Source of the DNA: Micromonospora gifhornensis
Lineage (GTDB): Bacteria > Actinomycetota > Actinomycetes > Mycobacteriales > Micromonosporaceae
Assembly (NCBI RefSeq): GCF_016863515.1
Contig: NZ_BOPA01000026.1
Location: forward strand, 62,001 to 126,000
Reading direction: 5' to 3'
Length of the DNA stretch: 64,000 bases
Positions 27,161 to 35,217 of this stretch are shown here, one piece after another. Positions within the stretch are counted from its first letter, which is position 1. Each line of letters opens with the position of its first letter. The position numbers were made by a program, and so were the translations under genes. The notes beneath the pieces were generated by a model, which saw only the letters and a program-made list of their open reading frames with translations, ran no database searches and was not told the origin of the DNA.

Positions 27161-28408
27161 GTGCGGGTTTTGTTGTTGGGTGGCGGGGGGCGGGAGCATG
27201 CGCTCGCGCTGCGGCTTGCCGAGGATGCGTCCGTTTCGGAGTTGATCTGCGCGCCGGGTAATCCGGGGATCGCGGAGGTCGCCCAGCAGCGGTCGGTGGA
27301 CATCGTCGATCCGGGTGCCGTCGCGGCGCTCGCCGTCGAGGTGGCGGCGGACCTGGTGGTGATCGGGCCGGAAGCGCCGCTGGTCGCCGGGGTTGCCGAC
27401 GCGGTACGCGCCAAGGGCATCCCGGTCTTCGGGCCGAGCGCCGAGGCGGCCCGGCTGGAGGGGTCGAAGACGTTCGCCAAGGACGTGATGACCGCCGCCG
27501 GTGTGCCCACCGCTCGGGCGTACACCTGCACCGAGGCCGAGGGCGTCGGCAGGGCGCTCGACGAGTTCGGCCCGCCGTACGTGGTGAAGAACGACGGGCT
27601 CGCGGCCGGCAAGGGCGTCGTCGTCACCGACGACCGGGCGGTGGCGCTGGAGCACGCACAGGAGTGCGGCCGGGTGGTGATCGAGGAGTACCTCGACGGC
27701 CCCGAGGTGTCGTTGTTCGTGGTGACCGACGGCGAGGCGGCGGTGCCGCTGCTGCCGGCGCAGGACTTCAAGCGGGTCGGCGACGGCGACAGCGGCCCGA
27801 ACACCGGCGGCATGGGGGCGTACGCTCCGCTGCCCTGGGCCCCGACCGGTCTGGTCGACGAGGTCATGCGCGACGTGGTGTACCCGACGCTCACCGAGAT
27901 GCGTCGCCGGGGCACCCCGTTCTCCGGTCTGCTCTACGTCGGGTTGGCGATCACCGCCAAGGGCCCTCGGGTGATCGAGTTCAACGCCCGCTTCGGTGAC
28001 CCGGAGACCCAGGTGGTGCTGGCTCTGCTGGAGACTCCGCTGGCCGGGCTGCTGCACGCCGCCGCCACCGGCACGCTGGCCGACCACCCGCCGCTGCGCT
28101 GGCGCGCCGGTGCCGCCGTGACCGTCGTGGTCGCGGCCGAGGGCTACCCGGCCACGCCGCGTACCGGTGACGTGATCACCGGGGCGGACCGTCCGGGGAT
28201 CATCCACGCCGGCACCCGCCGGGCCTCCGACGGCGCGTTGCTCTCCGCCGGCGGGCGGGTCCTCTGCGGTACGGCCGCCGGCGCGGACCTGGCCGCCGCG
28301 CGCGATGCGGCCTACCAGTTGGTACGCGAGGTGACGCTGGAGGGCTCGCACCACCGCTCCGACATCGCCGCTGTCGCGATCGACGGGGGAGTCGTCGTTC
28401 CCGGCTGA
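27161..28408 (+). CDS. purD: Phosphoribosylamine-glycine ligase (GAR synthetase)
   Basis: 415 residues, the second step of purine synthesis, an ATP-grasp ligase. The N-terminus MRVLLLGGGGREHALALRLA is the family start, which fixes GTG 27161; the frame upstream to 27101 would include the promoter. Further signatures are PYVVKNDGLAAGKGVVV (ATP-grasp lysines), DFKRVGDGDSGPNTGGMGAY and FNARFGDPETQ (metal/ATP binding). Monofunctional, not fused to purM/purN. Probably leaderless. Confidence 0.97.
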   Translation: MRVLLLGGGGREHALALRLAEDASVSELICAPGNPGIAEVAQQRSVDIVDPGAVAALAVEVAADLVVIGPEAPLVAGVADAVRAKGIPVFGPSAEAARLEGSKTFAKDVMTAAGVPTARAYTCTEAEGVGRALDEFGPPYVVKNDGLAAGKGVVVTDDRAVALEHAQECGRVVIEEYLDGPEVSLFVVTDGEAAVPLLPAQDFKRVGDGDSGPNTGGMGAYAPLPWAPTGLVDEVMRDVVYPTLTEMRRRGTPFSGLLYVGLAITAKGPRVIEFNARFGDPETQVVLALLETPLAGLLHAAATGTLADHPPLRWRAGAAVTVVVAAEGYPATPRTGDVITGADRPGIIHAGTRRASDGALLSAGGRVLCGTAAGADLAAARDAAYQLVREVTLEGSHHRSDIAAVAIDGGVVVPG

Positions 28409-28513
28409 CCGCCGCAGACACCGCTTCGCCGGGTTGGTGCGGGCGGCCGCGCCGTCGCTGCGCACCGCCGGTTCACGCGGCCCACCTGGTGCCGGCCGGA
28501 CCTAGGAGGCACG

Positions 28514-29110
28514 GTGAGCGGGTTCTCGACGCTGGTGACCGTGGTGGCCCTGGGCGGTGCGTTGCTGCTGCTCGTCGCCGGTGTCGGCCATGTCGCCCGC
28601 CCGCAGCGGGTTCGGTCACTGCTGGCCCGGCAGGCGCTGCTGCCGTCCGTCGTCCGGGTCTGGACCGGTCGGCTGCTGGGTGCCACCGAGGTCGGTGTCG
28701 CCGTCGTGGTCCTTGGCGTCGTGCTGCTCGTACCGCAATTGTCGACGGTCGGATACGCCCTGCTCGCGGTCGCCTACGCCGTCCTGGCGGGCTACGCCGA
28801 GGTGCTTCGACGGCGTCGACCCGGTACACCCTGCGGCTGCCTGGCGGGTGGCCGATCCACCGGGCTCCCGGTGGTGATCCGCGCGCTGATCTTCGCCGCA
28901 GCCGCAGCCGCAGCCGCAGCCACAGCGGTCGCCGGGTCGGTCGGCACGGCGGCAGTGGCCGGTGTGGTGATCCGACCCGGACTCGAACTGTGGCTGGCTG
29001 CCGCCGTCACGGCGGCAGCCGGGTGGTTGGTGCCGGAACTGGTCAGCGGTGGAGCTGTCGCCGACAGCTCGGGAACGGGCCCAGTTGGGCGGCCATCGCC
29101 ACCTTCCTGA
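28514..29110 (+). CDS. MauE/DoxX-like membrane protein
   Basis: 198 residues, with five or so membrane helices starting LVTVVALGGALLLLVAGVGH. The arrangement and the single CGC motif (RRRPGTPCGCLAGGR) after helix three resemble MauE, the membrane partner used with the thioredoxin-like MauD to form disulfides in methylamine dehydrogenase. AGGAGGCACG precedes the GTG. A MauD-like gene lies 2.8 kb downstream at 31278, beyond a divergent hydrolase gene, which supports a link. MauE identity is a family-level inference. Confidence 0.7.
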   Translation: MSGFSTLVTVVALGGALLLLVAGVGHVARPQRVRSLLARQALLPSVVRVWTGRLLGATEVGVAVVVLGVVLLVPQLSTVGYALLAVAYAVLAGYAEVLRRRRPGTPCGCLAGGRSTGLPVVIRALIFAAAAAAAAATAVAGSVGTAAVAGVVIRPGLELWLAAAVTAAAGWLVPELVSGGAVADSSGTGPVGRPSPPS

Positions 29111-29213
29111 TCGAGACGGTCCCTGGCTCGACGGTGGGGACCGGGATCGACTGACGGCGGTCCGAGGCGGGCGGGCCAGTACAAAGGGACTACCCGTCGC
29201 GCCCGCGAGCCGG

Positions 29214-30209
29214 TCAGGGGCGGGCGGTGCCCTCGTAGAGATCCAGGTAGAGCCGGTTGAGCTCGTCGGTCCTGCCCAGCAGGGCCTTCGGGCTGACGAT
29301 GTCGTGGCCGATGCCGAAGTCGCGCGGCAACTCGTACGTCGACAGCGTGATGCCGTTGCGATCGGCGATCGCCCGGGGGATGCCCAGCGCCTCCTGATGG
29401 TCGATGAGGTCGTCGTTGGCGGAGGTGACCACGGCTATCTCGCGCAGGTTCGGGTTCTTCGGGTCGGCGTTGAAGTTCCGGACGAGCCGGAGGTACTGCG
29501 ACAACGCCGCGTACGAGAAGCCGTTGGAGTTGGTCCGGTCGGGCAGGATGCCGAACCCGTACAGCACGATGAGGGGCTTGATCGCGAAACCGGGCGCCTG
29601 TACGGCGTTGGGCTTGTAGAAGGGTGACAGCACGAGCGTCCGGCTCACCACGTCGGGACGGTGCCCGGTCAACCAGGTGGCGAGCATCCCACCACCGGAG
29701 AGGCCCACGACCCCGACCTCGTCGCCCAGTCCGGCGGTCAGGTTCAAGGCGGCGTTCGCATACGCGGTCAGCTCGTCGGCCCGCAGCGCCGCGTGCGCCG
29801 TGCGGTCGTTGAGGCCGTGTCGTGGGGCGCGCGGAACCCACACGTTGTAGCCCTGGTCGAAGTAGAGCTTCGCCAGATCGCTGAACGGTCCGGGGCAGCC
29901 GGTGTAGCCGTGCAGCAGCAGCACGGCCTTCGCGCTTCTGGTGTCGTGGGTCAGGAGTTGACTCCGGCAGCCCGGGTCCACTTCGGTGTCGGCTGTCTCC
30001 GCCGCGATGATCTGCGTCGCCCGCTGCCTCGCCGACTCGAAGTCGAGTACTTCGGCCTCGGCGCGCTGTAGTTCGGCGCTGCGCAGCGGCCATCCGTAGA
30101 CCGTTGCGGTGGCGACGACGATCAGGGCGACGATGACCGCGAACACGAGCGCGGTCCGGGCGAGCGGACGACGAGATCGTACGAAGCGCAATGCCTGACC
30201 TGGACGCAA
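29214..30209 (-). CDS. Membrane-anchored alpha/beta hydrolase
   Basis: About 331 residues from TTG 30209, chosen because AAGGGA lies 9 nt upstream. The longer frame starts with GTG 30311 inside a perfect palindrome, which looks like an operator. A single N-terminal membrane helix (TALVFAVIVALIVVATATVY) precedes an extracytoplasmic hydrolase domain: oxyanion-region LLLHGYTGCPG, nucleophile elbow VVGLSGGGM, and a late Asp/His region (TSANDDLIDHQEAL, GIGHDIVS). It resembles lysophospholipase/carboxylesterase-type enzymes; substrate unknown. Divergent from the MauD-type operon. Confidence 0.8.
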   Translation of the reverse strand: MRPGQALRFVRSRRPLARTALVFAVIVALIVVATATVYGWPLRSAELQRAEAEVLDFESARQRATQIIAAETADTEVDPGCRSQLLTHDTRSAKAVLLLHGYTGCPGPFSDLAKLYFDQGYNVWVPRAPRHGLNDRTAHAALRADELTAYANAALNLTAGLGDEVGVVGLSGGGMLATWLTGHRPDVVSRTLVLSPFYKPNAVQAPGFAIKPLIVLYGFGILPDRTNSNGFSYAALSQYLRLVRNFNADPKNPNLREIAVVTSANDDLIDHQEALGIPRAIADRNGITLSTYELPRDFGIGHDIVSPKALLGRTDELNRLYLDLYEGTARP

Positions 30210-30294
30210 CGCTTGGAGTCCCTTCGGTGGGAGTGCTCGTCGGCATCCGGCCGGCGACCAGGCATGCCCCTGCAACGGTCGACGTCTGCGGGCG

Positions 30295-30312
30295 GGTGAT
30301 CGTTCGATCACC
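30295..30312. promoter_or_regulatory. Perfect palindrome, possible operator
   Basis: GGTGATCGttCGATCACC, 8-bp arms, in the gap between the hydrolase gene and the MauD-type operon. It is placed to control the hydrolase gene. Confidence 0.5.
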
Positions 30313-30371
30313 GCACTGTGGTTTCGCTCTCACCCGCGAAAAAGGGCGAAGCGTCAGGAACATAAAGACTC

Positions 30372-30386
30372 AGGTCGAGTCGACCT
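30372..30386. promoter_or_regulatory. Perfect palindrome, possible operator
   Basis: AGGTCGA-G-TCGACCT, a 15-bp symmetrical site in the same 355-bp divergent gap, about 180 bp before the operon start at 30565. The gap is less GC-rich than its surroundings and otherwise shows no gene. Confidence 0.45.
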
Positions 30387-30564
30387 CGTCGGCGGTTATC
30401 CACCGAATCTCGGCGGCTCGCGCTGGCGATATGGATGCTCGGGGGCGGATAGCCCGAAGCGGCACCCGAGTTCACGGTGCGTACGGGCCATGCCCCAGAT
30501 GCCACACAGGACACTTGTCGGCTGGCGCTGTTGCTACGGTCTGGCCACCAGGGAGGGAGATCAA

Positions 30565-31278
30565 GTGCCCGGTCAGAGTCTTGAGTTGGTGGCGCCCAGT
30601 GCCGCGGTGGTGAATGTCGAGCTCGCCGAACTTCCTCGGGTCACCAGCGTCGCGGCCCACGTTCGTTTCGCCAGTGGTGCCTACGGGCGCGGATTTCAGA
30701 TCGGGCCTCGCGGATATCACGAATTCGCCTGCACCTACATGGTTGCCGCGAATCCGGTCGACCGTTTCCTCGTCCACGGCCGCGAGGTCGTCGTGTCGGA
30801 GTCGCTGGACAAGCACACCTCGGTCGCCACGCTGATCGGTGACTACCACGAGCTGATGACGGTGTTCGGCGGGCCGGCGCCGCGCCGCGAGCGGCTTGTC
30901 GAACTCTTCGCCACGCTGGAGATTGCCGACCAGGTGCGTGGGATGGTGGTACGGCCCAGACGAGAGACGCTGCTGGGCACGATGAGCGAGCACATCGCGC
31001 TGTTCGCCGAAGGGCTCGGGTCGGTGTCGATCCCCGGGCCCGCCCACGCCGCCAGCCTTCAGCCGCGCCATCAGGGCGCTCGGACGATGTTCGGTGAGGT
31101 GTGGCGCTCGCCGCTGCCCGGCGTCACGTCGGCCGCCCGGTTGACCGACTACACGTACACCCTCGGTTTTCCGTCCGCGATGGCGGAGGTGGTCTTCGCC
31201 GACGCCGACGACGCGGTGACGGATGCCGACAAGCTCGCCTGGCTGGAGCAGATCAACATCTCCTGGACGGTCGGCTGA
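30565..31278 (+). CDS. Hypothetical protein, first gene of the MauD-type operon
   Basis: 237 residues from GTG 30565, which has GGGAGGGAG upstream. Soluble, no signal peptide or membrane helix. Readable segments are RVTSVAAHVRFASGAYGRGF and RTMFGEVWRSPLPGVTSAARL. I do not recognise the family. Its stop codon overlaps the start of the MauD-like gene (TGATG), so the two are translationally coupled. The position suggests a role in making or handling the secreted six-cysteine protein two genes on: a maturation factor, chaperone or partner subunit. It is too short and too different to be a MauB heavy chain. Confidence 0.75.
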   Translation: MPGQSLELVAPSAAVVNVELAELPRVTSVAAHVRFASGAYGRGFQIGPRGYHEFACTYMVAANPVDRFLVHGREVVVSESLDKHTSVATLIGDYHELMTVFGGPAPRRERLVELFATLEIADQVRGMVVRPRRETLLGTMSEHIALFAEGLGSVSIPGPAHAASLQPRHQGARTMFGEVWRSPLPGVTSAARLTDYTYTLGFPSAMAEVVFADADDAVTDADKLAWLEQINISWTVG

Positions 31279-31790
31279 TGTCGCCGTCGGTGGCGTTGAC
31301 CATCCTGAACTGGATCGCCATCCTCATCCTGTTCCTGGCGGTCGGGGCGCTCCTGCGGGAGGTCCGGATGCTCCGCGCGCTGGTGGTCCGCGAGGTCAGC
31401 TACTCGTCCGCCGGGCCCGACCTGGTGCTGGGGGCCGCGGTGACGGACGGCGCGGATCGCGTCGTGCTCGCCTCGGACACCGGATGCCCGTTGTGCGGTG
31501 CCGTGACGGCGCGACTGGCCGAACTGGCCGGCACGGCGGGGGTCCGCCCGGTCCTGCTCACCTACGAGGACGTCGAGCAGTGGCCGGAGGCCGTCCGGCA
31601 GGAGTTCGACGTGGTGTCGGACCGGGACGAGTGGCAGAAGATCGCCCATCTGAGTCCGCCGGTGCTGATGGCCGTCCGCGCCGACGGCCAGGTGGTCGAT
31701 CTCTCGTTGCCGGTCGACGTCGGGTCGGCCGAGCGGCAGTTCGACATGGTGCGGAAGAAGATCGCGCACCGCGAGGGGAGTGCGTCATGA
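31278..31790 (+). CDS. MauD-like membrane-anchored thioredoxin-fold protein
   Basis: 170 residues. An N-terminal membrane anchor (ALTILNWIAILILFLAVGALL) is followed by a thioredoxin-fold domain with the redox motif CPLC at about 70-73 (DTGCPLCGAV), then cis-Pro-like SPPVLM. The CPxC-type site and anchor match MauD, which supports disulfide formation in the methylamine dehydrogenase light chain. The start overlaps the previous stop by one base; the end overlaps the next gene (ATGA). It probably acts outside the membrane on the Tat-exported Cys protein encoded next. Confidence 0.82.
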   Translation: MSPSVALTILNWIAILILFLAVGALLREVRMLRALVVREVSYSSAGPDLVLGAAVTDGADRVVLASDTGCPLCGAVTARLAELAGTAGVRPVLLTYEDVEQWPEAVRQEFDVVSDRDEWQKIAHLSPPVLMAVRADGQVVDLSLPVDVGSAERQFDMVRKKIAHREGSAS

Positions 31791-32341
31791 CGTTGACGTT
31801 CGAGCAGATTCCCGACCTGTCCGTCGCTGCGCCCGACGCGCCGCGGAGCAGGGCGCTGACCCGGCTGCGGGTGAAGCCGCAGCGCCGAACGGTCCTGCGC
31901 GGGATCGCGTTCAGCGCGCTCGCGGTGGGTGGTTTCGTGGCGTCCGCCACCTCCCGCTTCTCGTCACCGGCCCACGCCGAGACCGGGCCGGGTGGCCTGA
32001 CCGGCTGGGATCGCAACGACTGCAAGGACGCGTTCCCGAACGGCTACTCGCCACAGAAGGACAACGTGGGCTCGCACACCGCCAGGGCGGCTGCCTGCTT
32101 CGGCGGCGCGTACCGGGGCAGCACCTACTGCGCCTCGGGGTGGCATCGCTCCGGCACGGTGCGGGACGAGCCGGTCACCTACACCTACAAGCCGGTCTCG
32201 AACTCCTGCGGCGCGACGACGAAGAAGAACGCGTGGCGGTGGACCACTCCCGACGGTGTCTGGTGGCGCTGCTCGGACGGCAACACCACGGTCTCGGCCG
32301 GCGGCACGACGAACACCTACTTCACCATCTGCCGGTACTGA
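31787..32341 (+). CDS. Tat-exported six-cysteine protein, MauA-like
   Basis: 184 residues. The N-terminus carries a twin-arginine signal (RRTVLRG at 33-39, hydrophobic stretch, PAHA cleavage near 64). The mature part of about 120 residues has six Cys (79, 104, 115, 141, 162, 182), which could form three disulfides, and several Trp (WRW, WW). The end, WWRCSDG...TNTYFTICRY, vaguely recalls the tail of methylamine dehydrogenase light chain (MauA), whose Trp pair becomes the TTQ cofactor; MauA has twice as many Cys. The partner MauD-like gene overlaps by 4 nt. Enzyme subunit or secreted structural protein: undecided. Confidence 0.75.
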   Translation: MTLTFEQIPDLSVAAPDAPRSRALTRLRVKPQRRTVLRGIAFSALAVGGFVASATSRFSSPAHAETGPGGLTGWDRNDCKDAFPNGYSPQKDNVGSHTARAAACFGGAYRGSTYCASGWHRSGTVRDEPVTYTYKPVSNSCGATTKKNAWRWTTPDGVWWRCSDGNTTVSAGGTTNTYFTICRY

Positions 32342-32343
32342 CC

Positions 32344-32532
32344 GTGCCCGGATCCCGAAGTGCCGTGCTGCGGCGGCGGTTCTGGCATCCGTACACCGGT
32401 ACGGGGTTGGTGGTCGGCCTGGGTGTGATCGTGGCGGCAGCCGGCCTTCGGTACGACGGGTGGTGGCCCACGGCCTTGCTCGTGGCGGGTCTGGCTCTGA
32501 CGGCCGGCTTCGCGACCAGCGGCTCCACTTGA
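32344..32532 (+). CDS. Small two-helix membrane protein
   Basis: 62 residues from GTG 32344, two bases after the previous stop. Two membrane helices (TGTGLVVGLGVIVAAAG and ALLVAGLALTAGF) separated by LRYDGWWPT, with a basic N-terminus. Too short to be assigned, but the tight spacing on both sides and good third-position GC support it as a real gene of the operon. Confidence 0.6.
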   Translation: MPGSRSAVLRRRFWHPYTGTGLVVGLGVIVAAAGLRYDGWWPTALLVAGLALTAGFATSGST

Positions 32533-32550
32533 AGCAGGAACTCAGCCGCC

Positions 32551-33108
32551 GTGCTGAGCTCGCCGGTCTGGCGAGGTCTCCCCGCTCTCTACTTCTGCCT
32601 CGGGCTCGTCACCGGCGGCGTCGTCATCGCGGCGGCCCTGCTGCTTGTCGGCTCCCTGCTGCGAGCCCCGCTTCCGCCGCCGGTGCGGATCGGGATCGTG
32701 CTGGTCGCCGCCCTGGTGGTGACCCTGCGTGAATTCGGCGTGCTGCGCTTCGCGCTGCCGGAGAACAAGCGTCTGGTGCCGGAGAGCGTCTTCCGGCTGG
32801 GACGGTTCGCGGGGCCGTTCCAGTTCGGCCTGGAGATGGGCACCGGGGTACGGACGTACCTGCCCAGCGGGCTGGCGTACCTGACCGCGGTGGTGCTGCT
32901 GCTCTTCGCCACGCCGCTGACGGCCGTCGCCGCCGGTGTCGGATTCGGTCTGGGGCGGTCGCTGATGACCACGTCGGCCCTGCACTTCGACGACTCCGGC
33001 GGCTGGAACCTGGAGTGGGACCACCTGTCGACGGCGATCACGAGGGTCCTCCTGGTCGCCTACCTGGCCGCGCTGGCGGTGCTGGTCTCGTCACTGCTGC
33101 CGGCGTGA
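32551..33108 (+). CDS. Multi-helix membrane protein, last gene of the MauD-type operon
   Basis: 185 residues with five or so membrane helices: YFCLGLVTGGVVIAAALLLV, VRIGIVLVAALVVTLREFG, GLAYLTAVVLLLFATPLTAV and VLLVAYLAALAVLVSSLLPA. The loop FQFGLEMGTGVRTYLPS is distinctive. The topology suggests a role like MauF/CcdA in passing reducing power or aiding assembly, but no Cys pair is visible in the helices. The GTG at 32551 has a weak ribosome site. It ends 77 bp before the sigma factor gene. Confidence 0.7.
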   Translation: MLSSPVWRGLPALYFCLGLVTGGVVIAAALLLVGSLLRAPLPPPVRIGIVLVAALVVTLREFGVLRFALPENKRLVPESVFRLGRFAGPFQFGLEMGTGVRTYLPSGLAYLTAVVLLLFATPLTAVAAGVGFGLGRSLMTTSALHFDDSGGWNLEWDHLSTAITRVLLVAYLAALAVLVSSLLPA

Positions 33109-33185
33109 GCATTTCCGGTCGGCCGACCGGATCGCCTGCAACAGATCGCCGTGCCCGCGGCGTACTAGTGGCGAGGGGAGGTGGG

Positions 33186-33692
33186 ATGGAAGCCGACGAG
33201 TTCGAGATGTTCGTGCGCCAGTCCACACCGGCGTTGCGGCGATACGCGCGTGCGGTCGCCGCTGATCTGGATCAAGCGGAGGATCTTCTCCAGGAGACCT
33301 ACGTGCGGATGGCCGGTGCGTGGCACCGCCTGCTGGTCGAGGGCAACCCGATCGGGTACGCGAAGACCGTGATGGTCCGACTGCACATCAGCTGGATGCG
33401 TACGCTCGTGCGCCGGGCCCGGATCGCCGTACCCGTACGCCCGTTGGTCGCCGACGGTGGGCTCGGCCGCGTCGACGACCACGACCAACTCCGCCGGATG
33501 CTTGCCGACCTCCCTCCCCTGCAGCGGGTGGTGCTCGTCCTGTCCTATCTGGACGACATGACCGACGAGGCGATCGCCGAAGCCATCGGACGGCGCCCGG
33601 CCACGGTCCGTTCGCTGCGTCATCGGGCCCTCGGTGCGATCCGCGCCGGGCTGCCCACCCACGCCGGTGCCGATCGGAAGGTAGCGGGATGA
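33186..33692 (+). CDS. ECF RNA polymerase sigma factor (SigE family)
   Basis: 168 residues. Region 2 is readable as LRRYARAVAADLDQAEDLLQETYVRM, and region 4 as LADLPPLQRVVLVLSYLDDMTDEAIAEAIGRRPATVRSLRHRAL. The SigE-type actinobacterial ECF factors have this length. ATG 33186 follows GGGGAGGTGGG. The stop overlaps the start of the next gene (ATGA), which encodes a probable anti-sigma factor. Possible targets include the neighbouring MauD-type operon or the flotillin locus; no promoter consensus could be established by eye. Confidence 0.9.
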   Translation: MEADEFEMFVRQSTPALRRYARAVAADLDQAEDLLQETYVRMAGAWHRLLVEGNPIGYAKTVMVRLHISWMRTLVRRARIAVPVRPLVADGGLGRVDDHDQLRRMLADLPPLQRVVLVLSYLDDMTDEAIAEAIGRRPATVRSLRHRALGAIRAGLPTHAGADRKVAG

Positions 33693-34306
33693 GCGACGTG
33701 CAGCAGGCCCTTCTTGAGGTCTGGAACTCCGACCCCGACCACTATCCGGCCGGCCCCGACCCGCTGCCGGGTGTGCGTGCCCGTCTGCGTCGGCGTCGCC
33801 GTGCGCAGACCGCCGGTGTCGGGCTGGCCCTGTCCGCCGTGGTCGGCATCGGGGCGGTCGGTGTCATGGTCGCCGAGCGCAGCGCGGTGCCGCCGACCGG
33901 CCCGACCTCCGCCAGCCCGGCCGATTCCGCCGGCCCGGTCGCCCCCGATCTGCGGGGACTGCCGCCCTACCTGGGGGCGGTCGATGCCACCGAGGCGGTA
34001 CTCAAGTCGCAACAACCGCAGCTGGTGCCGACCGGAACCCGGGCGGCGTACGAGGGCAGCGGCCCGGTGACCCGGGTGATCGCGGTGTTCGACTTCACCG
34101 CACCCACCGGTCTGCCCGGAACGCCACGCGAGGTCACCGTGCCGAGCGGCGCCCAGGTGCTGACGACGGACGACCCGGTGACGTCGACGGCGTACCTGAC
34201 CGCATGGCGGACAGACGGCAGCTCCCTGTTCCTGGCCGTGACCGCGGACCAGGTCGAGGTACGGTCTGCGACGATCGACTCACTGATTGAGGCCAATCTC
34301 GGCTGA
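33689..34306 (+). CDS. Single-pass membrane protein, probable anti-sigma factor
   Basis: 205 residues. A short cytoplasmic N-terminus (MSDVQQALLEVWNSD) ends in an Arg-rich stop (RARLRRRRRAQ). One membrane helix (AGVGLALSAVVGIGAVGVMVA) follows, then an extracytoplasmic region with a Pro/Ser linker. It overlaps the ECF sigma gene by 4 nt, the usual layout for sigma and anti-sigma pairs. No ZAS zinc motif is visible, so the name rests on topology and context. Confidence 0.75.
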   Translation: MSDVQQALLEVWNSDPDHYPAGPDPLPGVRARLRRRRRAQTAGVGLALSAVVGIGAVGVMVAERSAVPPTGPTSASPADSAGPVAPDLRGLPPYLGAVDATEAVLKSQQPQLVPTGTRAAYEGSGPVTRVIAVFDFTAPTGLPGTPREVTVPSGAQVLTTDDPVTSTAYLTAWRTDGSSLFLAVTADQVEVRSATIDSLIEANLG

Positions 34307-34416
34307 TCTGCCCGATCCGGCCGGTGGCAATGGGTCGATCGGCCGCAGTGAGCATTGACATACCGTGTCACGATCATCGTGGTCGGGCCCCTGCCGACCA
34401 CGGGGAGGAGGACGCG

Positions 34417-35049
34417 GTGACCGGTTTTCTCGGCGCGGCACTCAGTTTTCCCACCGTGCTGTTCAGCTTCCTGCTGGTGGTGGTCGTCGGTTACTGGCTG
34501 CTGGTGTTGACCGGTGTGCTGGATCTGGGTGACGACCTGGACGTCGACGGTGGGGCCGGCACGTTCCTCGCCGGCCTCGGCCTCGGCGGCGTGCCCAGCG
34601 CCATCATCTTCTCCCTGCTCGTCGCCGTCGCCTGGTTCGTCAGCCTGGCCGGCACCGCGCTCCTCGACGGGCTGGGCTTCGGTTCCGGCATCCGGGTGCT
34701 CGTCTCGATCGGCGTCCTGCTGGCTGCCGCGTTCTGCGCGTGGCTGGTGACCCGGTTGGTGGCCATACCGCTGGGGCGGCTCTTCCCGGCCGAGTCGGAC
34801 GCCACGAGGCATGCCTTCGTCGGGCGCCTGTGTGTCGTGCGGACCGGCACGGTCACCGCCGACTTCGGTCAGGCCGAGGTGACCGCGCCCGACGGTTCGT
34901 CGGCGGTGGTGCAGGTCCGGCAGCCGGGCGAGGAGAAGATGACCGCCGGCAGTTCCGCACTGATCTACGACTACGACACCGAAGGCGAGTTCTTCTGGGT
35001 GATGCCCGCCGGGCCCGCCTTCGATCCGCTGAGACATTCCGCCACGTAG
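34417..35049 (+). CDS. NfeD-like (YuaF/YqiJ-type) membrane protein of flotillin locus
   Basis: 210 residues. Three or four N-terminal membrane helices: TVLFSFLLVVVVGYWLLVLTG, PSAIIFSLLVAVAWFVSLAG and IRVLVSIGVLLAAAFCAWLV. The C-terminal OB-like beta domain (AFVGRLCVVRTGTVTADFGQAEV) is the NfeD/YqiJ fold. Such proteins accompany flotillins and are thought to organise membrane microdomains. GTG 34417 follows GGGGAGGAGG. The flotillin gene starts 168 bp downstream; that gap shows no gene, only an AAGGAGG-like stretch. Confidence 0.87.
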   Translation: MTGFLGAALSFPTVLFSFLLVVVVGYWLLVLTGVLDLGDDLDVDGGAGTFLAGLGLGGVPSAIIFSLLVAVAWFVSLAGTALLDGLGFGSGIRVLVSIGVLLAAAFCAWLVTRLVAIPLGRLFPAESDATRHAFVGRLCVVRTGTVTADFGQAEVTAPDGSSAVVQVRQPGEEKMTAGSSALIYDYDTEGEFFWVMPAGPAFDPLRHSAT

Positions 35050-35217
35050 CCCGCCCGGTGAAGCCGCGCCGCCCGCGGATCACCCCGACTTGCCCTCTGG
35101 GGCAGCCGCCCCCATCGCCGGCTCGTCCCACGCTGCCCCTGAGACGTCTCGAAAGGAGGATGCGCGGGCGTCCCCGGCGGCTTCTGCCGTCGGCGTCGAC
35201 CGTCCGCGCGCCCAACC

